Below are positions 1 through 7,847 of a stretch of 53,149 bases of DNA, piece after piece. The translations under genes and the position numbers were made by a program. Below the pieces are notes generated by a model. That model did not search any database. It was not told the origin of the DNA and saw only the letters and a list, made by a program, of their open reading frames with translations. The stretch is from an uncultured Monoglobus sp. (GTDB lineage: Bacteria; Bacillota; Clostridia; Monoglobales; Monoglobaceae): the NCBI GenBank assembly GCA_947624775.1, contig CANQLT010000006.1:1-53149 (forward strand), given 5' to 3'. Every line of letters starts with the position of its first letter. Position 1 is the first letter of the stretch.

Positions 1-264
1 AATTGGGCAAATTTATCGACATATTTCAAATATCCGCAAGCGGTGAGAACGCTGATATACACGACGAATACCATAGAAGGATTCAACCGACAGCTGAGGA
101 AAGTGACGAAAAACAAAAGCGTATTTCCGACGGATGAGAGCTTGATAAAGATGCTGTATCTGGCGATGATAGACATAACGAAAAAATGGACAGGCAAGCG
201 CAAGGACTGGGGAGTGATCCATTCGCAGCTTGAGATATTTTTCGCGGATCGGCTGCCGGAATAA
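1..264 (+). CDS. IS256-family (mutator-type) transposase, C-terminal fragment cut by window start
   Basis: The frame is open from base 1 (NWANLSTYFKYPQAVR...), so the 43-264 ORF in the track is only the part after an internal GTG. The text IYTTNTIEGFNRQLRKVTK followed by FP.D...K.LYLA and a KKWTGKRKDW block is the standard C-terminal end of IS256/mutator DDE transposases, which cut and paste or copy the element as a dimer on its terminal repeats. About 87 residues of an expected roughly 400 are in the window, including the region holding the catalytic Glu helix's downstream part. The stop is followed by a long inverted repeat. The element lies beside an AT-rich accessory patch, which fits a mobile boundary. 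Whether the full copy is intact cannot be seen here. Confidence 0.93.
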   Translation, partial: NWANLSTYFKYPQAVRTLIYTTNTIEGFNRQLRKVTKNKSVFPTDESLIKMLYLAMIDITKKWTGKRKDWGVIHSQLEIFFADRLPE

Positions 265-265
265 A

Positions 266-357
266 GCATAAGCCGCCCGGTCAAGTCAAGGGTTTGCGCG
301 GCAAGCCGCTCCAATGAACGCCCTGCGGGCGCCCTTGACAAGCCCGGCCGATTATGC
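266..357. repeat. Imperfect long inverted repeat just after the transposase stop
   Basis: The left arm GCATAAGCCGCCCGGTCAAG with following GTCAAGGG pairs with the right arm CCCTTGAC and CCCGGCCGATTATGC, giving a stem of roughly 25 bp with small bulges around a 40-nt GC-rich centre. It begins 2 nt after the transposase stop, so it may act as a terminator or be part of the IS right end. There is no T-tract, so its role as a terminator is uncertain. Confidence 0.55.
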
Positions 358-369
358 TACAGTATATTT

Positions 370-402
370 GAGGCAGAAATTGAGCAAGTCAATTTCTGCC
401 TC
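370..402. terminator. Perfect 14-bp hairpin between transposase and helicase 3' ends
   Basis: GAGGCAGAAATTGA, a 5-nt loop and TCAATTTCTGCCTC form a perfect stem. It sits between the convergent transposase and helicase genes, only 11 nt from the helicase stop. Neither side has a strong U-run, so it could equally be the IS terminal structure; a bidirectional terminator is the simpler reading. Confidence 0.45.
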
Positions 403-413
403 GGCAAAACAGA

Positions 414-2648
414 TTATATTACCGTTTTGGAGTTTACACAAAATTCGGGACAGTGCCTGTTATTTGCATTTTCTTTATTTATAATCTTGTCAATATTAGC
501 TGACATGTTAATTGTTCTTTTTGATGCGATATTGTCAAATTGAACGGTTATTGTCTTGTTCACAATATCGATATCTGTAATAATTCCATTTCCGAAATGC
601 TTATGGAAAATCCTATTTCCAATTGATAGTGTCATATTATTAATTTCATTTGCTTTATTTTTTATTGCGCTTTCTTGAGCCGCAATATATAGTTGAGATT
701 CAATTTCATATTTTGCATCTAATTCCACACAGTATTTTAAATACTTATCTTCAATATTATATATAAATCGTGATGGATATCTGTTCATTCCGTCGTAATA
801 AATACCTCCTGCATCACTTAAAAACAAAGCTTTTTTCGCACGGGTAATCGCTACATATGCAAGGCGACGTTCTTCTTCTAATTTTGGAAGAGTATCTGCT
901 CTGCGCGTAGGAAAAATACCATCGTTTAATTCGCATACAAAAACATACGGAAATTCAAGACCCTTTGCAGCGTGAACGGTCATTAATTTAACAGTATTTT
1001 CTTTGTTTTCATTATCCATATTGGTATATAATGATATTTTTTCTAAATAGTCCTCTAAACTTACATCTTCGCCAGCCTCGTTTTCATAATTCATTATTGA
1101 TTGTTTTAATTCTGCTATATTATCAAGTCGATCTATGTCATCCTTTGTCCTCAGCATTGCTTCATAGCCGCTTATGTCTAACATTTCTTCAGTTAGATTT
1201 GTTATAGTTTTTTTATGGTAAACCCTTCTGTATTTTTCAATTATGTAAATATACATATCAGCTTTTGTGTTTTTAAATAGTGATTGATGCAAATTGTCTT
1301 GTAGAGCCTGATATAATGTGCACTTATGATTATTTGCATAATTTTTTATAAAATCAATTCTTCTTTTGCCAATATTACGCGGCGGTGTATTAACTGTACG
1401 CAAAAAAGATAAGTCATCCGCACTTGTTAGCATACGCAAATATGAGATTACATCCTTTATTTCCTTTCTTTCATAAAAGCCAACGCCACTGTAAATAACA
1501 TAAGGTATTTTATTTTCTCTGAAAGCTTCTTCTATTATATGAGATACATAATGTGATCTATATAATATAGCTATATCATTCCAATTAATTTGCTGTTCTC
1601 TTAAAAGCTTAATTTGATCTGATATCCAATTACTCTCATTATATACAGAAGAAGCGTGATTATATAACGTTATTGTCCCGCCTGACAGTACAGGAAGCAA
1701 TTGCTTATCTATCCTATCATTATTTTTGCTAATCAAAGAATTAGCAACGTTGAGAATCTCAGGATAAGATCGATAATTTTTGACCATCATAATTGTTTTT
1801 GTATTTTTAAATACAGTATCAAAATTCAAAAGTATATTGACATCAGCTCCCCTCCATGAATATATTGTCTGATCAGGATCCCCTACTACAAATAAATTCT
1901 TATGAAAATCATTTAAGATTCTACATAAATCATATTGAGAATGACTCACATCTTGAAATTCATCAACCATAATATATTCCAATTTCTGCTGCCATTTGAG
2001 TCTAACGTCAGAAAATGTTTCCAAAATATATAATGAAACAAGAATAAGGTCATCAAAATCTAATCCGTAACACTTTTTTTGCTCATATATGTATCTATAA
2101 AATATTTTGTCAGTTACAGCCGATGCAGCATTGTACTTATTAATTAAATTAGTATCGGATTCATCAATTAAAAGTTGAATATATTCATTATATTTTGTCA
2201 CTCTTTTGCATGTGCTGATATAGCTTTTTGCAGCTCGATATGTTAATTCGCTATTACGTATTTCCGAATCAACATATACGTTTTTCAAAATTGATTCTGT
2301 GTCTTTTCCATCCAAAATAATAAAATTTTTAGGGAGACGGATTTTAAAAACATCCTCTCTCAACAGTCTAACACAAAAGCCATGAAATGTACATATTAAT
2401 CCCAAATCATTATCGCCAATCATCGAACGAATACGACTTTTCATTTCATTAGCGGCTTTATTTGTAAACGTTACACATAAAATATTTGCAGTACTTATAC
2501 CTAACTCGTTAACCAAATATACATACCTATGCACTAATGCACGGGTTTTTCCAGATCCTGCACCAGCAATAACGCGTATATAACCTTCAGTTGTTTGTAC
2601 CGCTTCGCGCTGTTCTTCATTAAGGCTATTCAATATATATTCTTCCAT
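414..2648 (-). CDS. UvrD/PcrA-like superfamily 1A DNA helicase
   Basis: ATP-dependent 3'-5' helicase of the UvrD/Rep/PcrA family, acting on single-stranded or nicked DNA. Motifs in order: Walker A GAGSGKT (residues 29-35), TFTNKAANEM (Ia), DEFQDVS (motif II, about 229), GDPDQTIYSWRGAD (motif III), KNYRS (IV), TVHAAKGLEF (V, about 556) and AYVAITRAKK (VI, about 600). A C-terminal Tudor-like piece (FGNGIITDIDIVNKTITVQFDN, about 675-705) is the kind PcrA/UvrD uses to contact RNA polymerase. The 744-aa length suits a full PcrA-like enzyme. I start at ATG 2648, not 2663, because GGAG lies 9 nt before it and overlaps the longer start. The gene is far more AT-rich than the housekeeping genes, and it lies beside an IS256 end, so it is probably an acquired accessory copy rather than the core pcrA. 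Confidence 0.93.
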   Translation of the reverse strand: MEEYILNSLNEEQREAVQTTEGYIRVIAGAGSGKTRALVHRYVYLVNELGISTANILCVTFTNKAANEMKSRIRSMIGDNDLGLICTFHGFCVRLLREDVFKIRLPKNFIILDGKDTESILKNVYVDSEIRNSELTYRAAKSYISTCKRVTKYNEYIQLLIDESDTNLINKYNAASAVTDKIFYRYIYEQKKCYGLDFDDLILVSLYILETFSDVRLKWQQKLEYIMVDEFQDVSHSQYDLCRILNDFHKNLFVVGDPDQTIYSWRGADVNILLNFDTVFKNTKTIMMVKNYRSYPEILNVANSLISKNNDRIDKQLLPVLSGGTITLYNHASSVYNESNWISDQIKLLREQQINWNDIAILYRSHYVSHIIEEAFRENKIPYVIYSGVGFYERKEIKDVISYLRMLTSADDLSFLRTVNTPPRNIGKRRIDFIKNYANNHKCTLYQALQDNLHQSLFKNTKADMYIYIIEKYRRVYHKKTITNLTEEMLDISGYEAMLRTKDDIDRLDNIAELKQSIMNYENEAGEDVSLEDYLEKISLYTNMDNENKENTVKLMTVHAAKGLEFPYVFVCELNDGIFPTRRADTLPKLEEERRLAYVAITRAKKALFLSDAGGIYYDGMNRYPSRFIYNIEDKYLKYCVELDAKYEIESQLYIAAQESAIKNKANEINNMTLSIGNRIFHKHFGNGIITDIDIVNKTITVQFDNIASKRTINMSANIDKIINKENANNRHCPEFCVNSKTVI

Positions 2649-2689
2649 AATTATTAACTCCATTTATTGCCTTTGATATTATATATATC

Positions 2690-2718
2690 ATTATATATTT
2701 TATTGTTTCGGTCGTCAA
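2690..2718 (-). promoter_or_regulatory. Sigma-A promoter for the helicase gene
   Basis: On the minus strand TTGACG, a 17-bp spacer and TATAAT are seen, about 40 bp before the helicase start. It diverges from the promoter of the 176-aa gene. Confidence 0.75.
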
Positions 2719-2810
2719 GAGTTATCTGGACATAAAGAAGTAGCACATAAAACCCTGGAGCTTAATTTATGACATTTTTTGTTGTAACGTGATAAAATTT
2801 TGTTTATATA

Positions 2811-2839
2811 TTGAAATATAATAATTAGTGTGATATAAT
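2811..2839 (+). promoter_or_regulatory. Sigma-A promoter for the 176-aa unknown gene
   Basis: TTGAAA, 17-bp spacer, TATAAT. It leaves a 5' leader of roughly 110 nt before the ATG at 2957. Confidence 0.7.
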
Positions 2840-2956
2840 TTTCTAAATTATATAAATTACTATAATGGATTATGTAAATTTAAATAAATCGAATAAATAA
2901 ACAAATATATATCACAAGACTACGTGATGAAATAATGTATTAAGGAGTATTAATTT

Positions 2957-3487
2957 ATGTGTGAAATTGATGAAGAAAGACAATCTGATGAATTGTTGAT
3001 GTTAGGGGAATTCATAGAACATTTTAATGTTCATTATTCATTGCTGCTTAGAAGATATAAAAAATTCCGGGAACTTAGTAAATACAATTTTGATAATATA
3101 GATTTATTAACTTACTTAGATATTATCGTTGTTCAGTTACGTGCAATGTGTATTGAAAGCCCCCAAAATAAAAAGAATTATACAGTACAAACTTTGTTGA
3201 AACAACTTGGTGAACCAGAACTAGCTCAACGAATAGATGACATGTTGGAAGAAGAATTTTTGGGAGATGTCTTAGTCTCAGGTTTTACAATTAAAAAAGC
3301 GTTAAAGTTACTTGCTGATCGTTTTATATGTCATTATGATAATTTTGATGGTAAGGATTCTGATGGATGGTATTATTATAATATGATATCACGTCGTTTA
3401 TGTGATTGTTGCAAAAAAGTTAATTTGGATTATATTATGAATATAATTATTGAGTGTGTTGGAGAAGGATTAACAATTAAAATGTAA
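2957..3487 (+). CDS. Unknown 176-aa, mostly helical, cytosolic protein
   Basis: I do not recognise the family with confidence. The start is firm: AAGGAG lies 9 nt before the ATG and a promoter lies upstream. The protein has no signal peptide or membrane segment and reads as alpha-helical and acidic at the N-terminus (EIDEERQSDELL). A central block (YLDIIVVQLRAMCIESPQNKKNYTVQ) and a later DRFICHYDNFDG stretch look like the conserved parts. The Arg/His pair in DRFICHYD recalls, but does not match, the R-x4-6-H motif of HEPN ribonucleases. The gene is very AT-rich, like the divergent helicase, and the two were probably acquired together. A role as an accessory or defence partner is a guess from context only. 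Confidence 0.7.
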   Translation: MCEIDEERQSDELLMLGEFIEHFNVHYSLLLRRYKKFRELSKYNFDNIDLLTYLDIIVVQLRAMCIESPQNKKNYTVQTLLKQLGEPELAQRIDDMLEEEFLGDVLVSGFTIKKALKLLADRFICHYDNFDGKDSDGWYYYNMISRRLCDCCKKVNLDYIMNIIIECVGEGLTIKM

Positions 3488-3657
3488 AAGTATAATTTAG
3501 AAAAAATTAAGAGCATGATATATTAATCATCATATTAATGAAAATATAAATTTTTGTAATATTTTACATACATGATCTTATATAAGTATTGTCAAATGTA
3601 TAAAATCAGCGGTAAATTGGTATATCGCTACAGTAGAGCAACAGGAGATAAAAAATG

Positions 3658-3687
3658 CCCCGGAGCGTTGATTGCTCCGGGGTTTTT
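3658..3687. terminator. Bidirectional intrinsic terminator between the unknown gene and tRNA-Ser
   Basis: CCCCGGAGC, a 7-nt loop and GCTCCGGGG form a perfect 9-bp stem followed by TTTTT. The reverse strand also runs into a T-rich tract (CATTTTTT), so it can end both the plus-strand gene and the minus-strand tRNA-Ser transcript. Confidence 0.85.
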
Positions 3688-3709
3688 GATCCCAAAATGG
3701 GGATTTTGC

Positions 3710-3801
3710 TGGCGGAGAAGGAGAGATTCGAACTCTCGCGCCGCTTTCACGACCTACACCCTTAGCAGGGGCGCCTCTTCGGCCTACTTGAGTACTTCTC
3801 C
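3710..3801 (-). tRNA. tRNA-Ser(GCU)
   Basis: The minus strand folds as a class II tRNA: acceptor GGAGAAG/CTTCTCC, G discriminator and encoded CCA, long variable arm, T-loop GTTCGAATC, anticodon loop CTGCTAA (anticodon GCU, reading AGC/AGU). It is the second gene of a two-tRNA serine transcript. Its 3' end faces the AT-rich island, the side used by tRNA-targeting integrases. Confidence 0.95.
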
Positions 3802-3825
3802 GAATTTATAAAATATTTAATTTAG

Positions 3826-3912
3826 TGGCGGAGAGGCAGAGATTCGAACTCTGGGTGCTTTCGCATCACTAGTTTTCAAGACTAGCTCCTTAAACCACTC
3901 GGACACCTCTCC
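3826..3912 (-). tRNA. tRNA-Ser(UGA)
   Basis: Class II tRNA on the minus strand: acceptor GGAGAGG/CCTCTCC with G discriminator and encoded CCA, variable arm, anticodon loop CTTGAAA (anticodon UGA, reading UCA-type codons). It is the first gene of the serine tRNA pair, 24 nt upstream of tRNA-Ser(GCU). ORF 3817-4014 in the track is a translation of this tRNA and is not a gene. Confidence 0.96.
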
Positions 3913-3951
3913 ATACTTACGGCCGCAGAGCCTCTCGCACGCGACTTGATA

Positions 3952-3981
3952 AGTATACCACAAACAACAATAATTTGTCAA
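3952..3981 (-). promoter_or_regulatory. Promoter of the tRNA-Ser pair
   Basis: Minus strand TTGACA, 18-bp spacer, TATACT, about 40 bp before the tRNA-Ser(UGA) 5' end. Confidence 0.75.
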
Positions 3982-4032
3982 TAGTTTTTTTGTTTTAAAA
4001 ATTATTTTTTTCAAAAATAATTTTTAATAAAA

Positions 4033-4163
4033 GATTTTTAATCGCAAATTAAGCTTGCGAAGCCATGGGGCTCCCGGAAAGCGCTTGCGCTTTTTGGGAA
4101 AAGGAGTAATCGCGGAGCGGGCGCCGGTTTGCGATTTTTAATCGCAAACAAAGCTAGCGAAGC
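4033..4163. repeat. 31-bp direct repeat 100 bp apart, with palindromes, downstream of dut
   Basis: GATTTTTAATCGCAAA...AAGCTTGCGAAGC at 4033 recurs as GATTTTTAATCGCAAA...AAGCTAGCGAAGC at 4133 with only a few changes. The second copy sits in the palindrome TTTGCGATTTTTAATCGCAAA. Between them lies a further hairpin, GGAAAGCGC/GCGCTTTTTGGG. The block sits between convergent-free 3' space of dut and the tRNA promoter and probably ends dut transcription; it looks like a small dispersed repeat. Confidence 0.5.
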
Positions 4164-4166
4164 GAA

Positions 4167-4670
4167 TTACGACGTGCTGCCGAAGCCTCCGTTGCGGACA
4201 CCGTCGGCGTCATCATCAACGGTTATGCCGTAAGGAGTGAAAATTCCCTGGACGAATCCGTCGCCGCGGGCTATTTTAACGGTCTTGTCCATATTTGTAT
4301 CATTTGTTATTTTGATAAAAATATGTCCCTCGTTGTCGGAGTTATAATAATCGCTGTCGATTATGCCGACCGTGTTGTTAAGCTGCAGTCTGAACTTAAA
4401 TCCGAGGCCGCTGCGGGGATAGAGGCAGAGGACCCAGCCCTCGTCAATGCGCGCCCTAATGCCGGTGGGAACAGTCACGGTCTCGCCGGGGGCGAGCTCA
4501 AAATCGAGCGTCGAGAAAAAATCATATCCCGCGCTGCCCGACGTGGCACGGCGCGGCAGCTTTATCTCGGAGTATATTTCATCAATTTTTTCATCATTAA
4601 TGCCGAGACCGCTCATTGCCTCTCGGAACTGCTCGATGCTTACTTTTTCAAATTTAGCTATGCCTTTCAT
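4167..4670 (-). CDS. dut: dUTP diphosphatase (trimeric dUTPase)
   Basis: Hydrolyses dUTP to dUMP and pyrophosphate, keeping uracil out of DNA and feeding thymidylate synthesis. The five trimeric dUTPase motifs are readable: GSAGYDFFS (1), PRSGLGFK (2, usually PRSS), NNTVGIIDSDYYN (3, with the catalytic Asp), GDGFVQGIF (4) and NGGFGSTS (5, the C-terminal P-loop-like tail). At 167 aa with about 40 extra N-terminal residues it is slightly longer than the usual 150. The track ORF starts 45 codons upstream, inside nrdG; I use ATG 4670, preceded by AGGTGA and 10 nt after the nrdG stop. It closes the nrdD-nrdG-dut operon, which links dNTP production to dUTP removal. Confidence 0.94.
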   Translation of the reverse strand: MKGIAKFEKVSIEQFREAMSGLGINDEKIDEIYSEIKLPRRATSGSAGYDFFSTLDFELAPGETVTVPTGIRARIDEGWVLCLYPRSGLGFKFRLQLNNTVGIIDSDYYNSDNEGHIFIKITNDTNMDKTVKIARGDGFVQGIFTPYGITVDDDADGVRNGGFGSTS

Positions 4671-4680
4671 ATTATCACCT

Positions 4681-5172
4681 CTATGCCGTGTGCAGAACAA
4701 TACTGCCGATCTCGCGTGTTTTCTTAACGTCAATAACTCTTTGGTTCGAGCTGCCTTTCCAGAAAAGCTTAGGGTCGAACGCCTCCTGAATAAATCTGCC
4801 ATCAACTATAACGTCCAGATATTTTACGGCGGGCAGGTCGCATATCTCCTCATAGGTGTATCCGGTGTAGAGCCACTGTGTCTTGTTCGGATATTTTTCG
4901 TGTATCTCCTTTGCCAGCAGCGCTATATCATCGCGGTTTGCGTGGTGAAGCGGATCGCCGCCGCTGTATGTGATGCCCGATATATAATCCTTGTCAAGCT
5001 CGGTGAAAAGCTCCTGTTTTTCTGAACCTCCGAAAGGCAGACCGCCGTTTTCATCCCAAGTGACCGGGTTCTGACAGCCGGGACAGCCGTGCTCGCAGCC
5101 GGCCACCCAAAGCACGACCCGAAGGCCGTCGCCGTTCAGCATATCATCTTTTGTTATATTGTGATAACGCAT
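4681..5172 (-). CDS. nrdG: Anaerobic ribonucleoside-triphosphate reductase activating protein (radical SAM)
   Basis: Radical SAM enzyme that uses a [4Fe-4S] cluster and S-adenosylmethionine to place the glycyl radical on NrdD. The cluster motif C-x3-C-x2-C is visible near residue 26 (CEHGCPGC), followed by NPVTWD and the glycine-rich SAM contact YSGGDPL typical of NrdG. 163 aa is normal. The ATG is 3 nt after the nrdD stop and uses a Shine-Dalgarno inside the end of nrdD (AGGAGA), so the two are translationally linked. Track ORFs on the plus strand here are shadows. Confidence 0.96.
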   Translation of the reverse strand: MRYHNITKDDMLNGDGLRVVLWVAGCEHGCPGCQNPVTWDENGGLPFGGSEKQELFTELDKDYISGITYSGGDPLHHANRDDIALLAKEIHEKYPNKTQWLYTGYTYEEICDLPAVKYLDVIVDGRFIQEAFDPKLFWKGSSNQRVIDVKKTREIGSIVLHTA

Positions 5173-5175
5173 GTC

Positions 5176-7296
5176 CTACATACTTCTCCTGTCTCTGATT
5201 TCCGCCATTTTTGCGTCGTTTAATCTCGTGTCGCCCTTAACTCTCGAATATGACAGATAGCCGTTCATGCGGTCGATCTTTGTCAGATTCTTGCTGCCGC
5301 ACTTGGGACAAACATCCATCTCAAGCTCCTGATGTCCGCAGTCGTCGCAGTACGCCAGCGAGAGATTCACGCCCTCATAGAAACCCATATCCATCGCGCG
5401 GTGGATAAGCGTCTCTATAGCCTTTTTGTTATAGTCGATAGGATACTTTACATATTGTATCTTGCCGCCGTTCATCAGATCCCAGAAACGCTTTTCAAGG
5501 TCCTGCTTGCGGATGGGGCTTATGTCCTCGGCAACATGGCAATGGAAACTGTTTGTCACATACTCTCTGTCGGACACGTTTTCAACGATGCCGAACTTCT
5601 TTCTGAACTGCTGGACCTGAAGTCCGCAGAGGCTTTCTGCAGGCGTTCCGTAGAGAGCGTACAGATGTCCGTCCTCTTCCTTAAACTGAGCGACTTTTTC
5701 ATTGATGTGCTCCATGACCTCGAGAGCGAATTGTCCGTCCTCGACCATCGACTTCTTATTGTGGAGCTGCTGCAGCTCATTGAGCGCGGTAATTCCGAAA
5801 GAGGCGGTGGCTGATTTTAGCAGAGGCTTGATCTTGTCGTGGAAATTAAGATGTCCGCCGTAGAAACCGCCCTCGCAGTAAGCGAGAGGATTTGTGGACG
5901 CGCGCATCTCGCCGAGATACTCATATGTGCGTATGTGCAGCCTTCTGATAAGCTCAAGATAATAGTCAAGCACCTCGTAGAAATCCTTGCTCTCTTTCTT
6001 GGCCTTGGCGTATATCATGGGCAGATTGAGCGATACCGCGCCGATATTGAAACGTCCCACAAAAACGGGCTCGTCGTTCTCATCGGCGGGTTTCATGCCA
6101 CCTCTCTCAAACCAAGGGGAAAGAAACGCCCTGCATCCCATAGGTGAAATAACTTTTTTGTATTTTTTATAAATGCTCGCGACATATCCCTCGCCTGTAA
6201 GGGAGAGCCAATCGGGATACATTGTTTTTGCGGAGCACTCAACGCCCGCGCGGAACACGTCCTCGAGTTCTTTTCCGGGACCGTGAAGTTCCTCGTCGTA
6301 AAGGAACACGATCTTTGGAAACAGGACCGGCTTTTTGCACTCCTTTTTGCCCTGTCCGTTTTTGTGAACTTCGAGCAAAGCGATGGTCGCCATTTTCTCA
6401 AATTTAGCGGTGCCGAGGCCCGCGGTCACCGTGATAAACGGATAGTCGCCGCGGCTTGACGCGACGGTGTTGAACTTGTACTCCCAGCCCTGGAAGCCCT
6501 GCTCAAAATCGCGCTTAACGTCTTTCATCGTCTCTCTCTCGGCGGCTTCCTCGGAAACACCCAAACTCAGATAGCGCGCCTTGTTTTTCTTGTATGTCTT
6601 TTCGGCGTAAGGCGCCAGAATTTTATCAACCTCGGGCACGGTAAAACCGCCGTACTGCTGACTGGCTGCAGACAAAACAATATCGCCGATAACATCGAAC
6701 GCCACGTCCAAAGTCTTTGGCTCGTTGTACCAGAGATTGCCCATTTCAAATCCGCCGGTCAAAACGCTCTTAACGTCAAAAAGGCAGCAATTCATTGTGT
6801 CGCGTCTGGCCGACATATCATGTACATAAATATAGCCGTCTCTGCATGCCTGAAGTTCCTCGACCGTCATAAAGAACTTTTGATACAGCTCTTTGTTAAG
6901 CTGGTTGAATATAAGCGAGCGCTTTGTCGAAACCAAAGCAGAGTCGGAGTTGGAGTTCTCCTTGTCGCCTATGTACATAATCGCCTGGCTCTTCTGATAG
7001 ACCTCGTCCAGCATGTGAACAAAGTCCTGCTTATAGTTGCGATAGTCGCGGTAGCTCTTCGCCACGATCGGATTAACCAGATCAAGAGCGCCCTCGACAA
7101 TATTGTGCATCTCGGCTATGTGTATCTCATTTTTACCCATATTGAAAACCCTGTTGTCCACAAACGAGCAGATATTGTTAAGGTCCTCAGGAGTAAAGGT
7201 TATAAGAGCGCGGTTAGCGGATTTAGTGACCGCGGTAACAACTTTCTGTACATTGTAATCTTCTTTCGTACCGTCTTTTTTTATAATTTTTATCAT
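5176..7296 (-). CDS. nrdD: Anaerobic (class III) ribonucleoside-triphosphate reductase
   Basis: Reduces ribonucleoside triphosphates to deoxynucleotides without oxygen, using a glycyl radical and usually formate. The 706-aa chain has an N-terminal ATP-cone (residues 1-90, allosteric control), a long catalytic barrel, and a C-terminal zinc site (CDDCG...CPKCG, about 648-668) followed by RMNGYLSYS, where Gly679 is the expected radical site. The ORF begins at GTG 7305 but GGGGTG is the ribosome binding site for ATG 7296, giving MIKIIKKDGTKEDY. First gene of nrdD-nrdG-dut. Two NrdR-like boxes overlap its promoter, so repression when dATP/ATP signals are high is likely. The gene shows that the host makes DNA precursors anaerobically. 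Confidence 0.97.
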   Translation of the reverse strand: MIKIIKKDGTKEDYNVQKVVTAVTKSANRALITFTPEDLNNICSFVDNRVFNMGKNEIHIAEMHNIVEGALDLVNPIVAKSYRDYRNYKQDFVHMLDEVYQKSQAIMYIGDKENSNSDSALVSTKRSLIFNQLNKELYQKFFMTVEELQACRDGYIYVHDMSARRDTMNCCLFDVKSVLTGGFEMGNLWYNEPKTLDVAFDVIGDIVLSAASQQYGGFTVPEVDKILAPYAEKTYKKNKARYLSLGVSEEAAERETMKDVKRDFEQGFQGWEYKFNTVASSRGDYPFITVTAGLGTAKFEKMATIALLEVHKNGQGKKECKKPVLFPKIVFLYDEELHGPGKELEDVFRAGVECSAKTMYPDWLSLTGEGYVASIYKKYKKVISPMGCRAFLSPWFERGGMKPADENDEPVFVGRFNIGAVSLNLPMIYAKAKKESKDFYEVLDYYLELIRRLHIRTYEYLGEMRASTNPLAYCEGGFYGGHLNFHDKIKPLLKSATASFGITALNELQQLHNKKSMVEDGQFALEVMEHINEKVAQFKEEDGHLYALYGTPAESLCGLQVQQFRKKFGIVENVSDREYVTNSFHCHVAEDISPIRKQDLEKRFWDLMNGGKIQYVKYPIDYNKKAIETLIHRAMDMGFYEGVNLSLAYCDDCGHQELEMDVCPKCGSKNLTKIDRMNGYLSYSRVKGDTRLNDAKMAEIRDRRSM

Positions 7297-7357
7297 ATAG
7301 CACACCCCGTTTTTATAAAATTATGCTATGTCACCGCTCTTCCCGTCGGTTGAGGAA

Positions 7358-7432
7358 TTACAACATTTAGGGCAATCACGATTCGATTGACACAACATAT
7401 AGTATATTAGCACACTTTTTCAAAAAAATCAA
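7358..7432 (-). promoter_or_regulatory. nrdD promoter with two NrdR-like boxes
   Basis: On the minus strand TTGATT (7427-7432), a 17-bp spacer and TAATAT (7404-7409) form a promoter. ATACTATATGTTGTGT (7390-7405) matches the NrdR box pattern acaCwAtATaTwgtgt at 14 of 16 positions and covers the -10/start region. A weaker copy, GCCCTAAATGTTGTAA (7358-7373, 10 of 16), lies exactly 32 bp away. Paired boxes about three helical turns apart are the normal arrangement for the NrdR repressor. The repressor gene itself is not in the window. Confidence 0.75.
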
Positions 7433-7448
7433 TACCCATAATACTCAA

Positions 7449-7515
7449 ATTTTCACAGAGCCGCATCGCCAGCAAACAGCGTGTATACGGCGCAGGAGCG
7501 GCTTAGCGTGAAAAT
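7449..7515. repeat. Long imperfect inverted repeat in the nrdD-pectate lyase intergenic region
   Basis: ATTTTCAC and GAGCCGC on the left pair with GCGGCTT and GTGAAAAT on the right around a 33-nt middle. It lies behind the nrdD promoter in a 960-bp gene-free stretch. It may be a palindromic repeat unit; I see no gene in it. Confidence 0.4.
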
Positions 7516-7680
7516 CTGTAAAATAATTGTAATATTTTGTAACAGATTTTTAAAATCAGCGTGTATAAAAAATTATAGCATAACGTTTTTTTCAAAACAA
7601 GAGGAATTTTAAAATTGATAAAATTTAAATAAACCGTTAAAAATCAAACCGGACAAACTTTATATAGTAAAAAAATGTAG

Positions 7681-7743
7681 TTCACGATGTAAAACGGTTG
7701 TTCACGATACAGCTATTGACAAAAAAGTATAAGGCGCTATACT
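7681..7743 (+). promoter_or_regulatory. Candidate promoter P1 with 20-bp-spaced direct repeats
   Basis: TTGACA (7716-7721), a 16-bp spacer and TATACT (7738-7743). Two copies of TTCACGAT, start-to-start 20 bp (7681 and 7701), end 7 nt before the -35, the position of an activator site. The nearest plus-strand gene is the pectate lyase at 8261. Confidence 0.5.
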
Positions 7744-7818
7744 TCAAACATAAACACGGTCTAACACATCAAAAAATATCTAATATGTATAAAATTTTTA
7801 AAATCACAAAAATAATTA

Positions 7819-7847
7819 TTGACACATAATTGCCAATGTGATATACT
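7819..7847 (+). promoter_or_regulatory. Candidate promoter P2 upstream of the pectate lyase
   Basis: TTGACA, 17-bp spacer, TATACT, a near-consensus sigma-A site. If used for the lyase it gives a leader of about 400 nt. Confidence 0.6.

Noticed and set aside
3572-3811. 79-aa plus-strand ORF
   Set aside because: It runs through a terminator hairpin and antisense to tRNA-Ser(GCU).
3817-4014. 65-aa minus-strand ORF (..GEVSEWFKELVLKTSDAKAPRVRISASPPLN)
   Set aside because: It is the translated tRNA-Ser(UGA) sequence, a well-known false ORF pattern.
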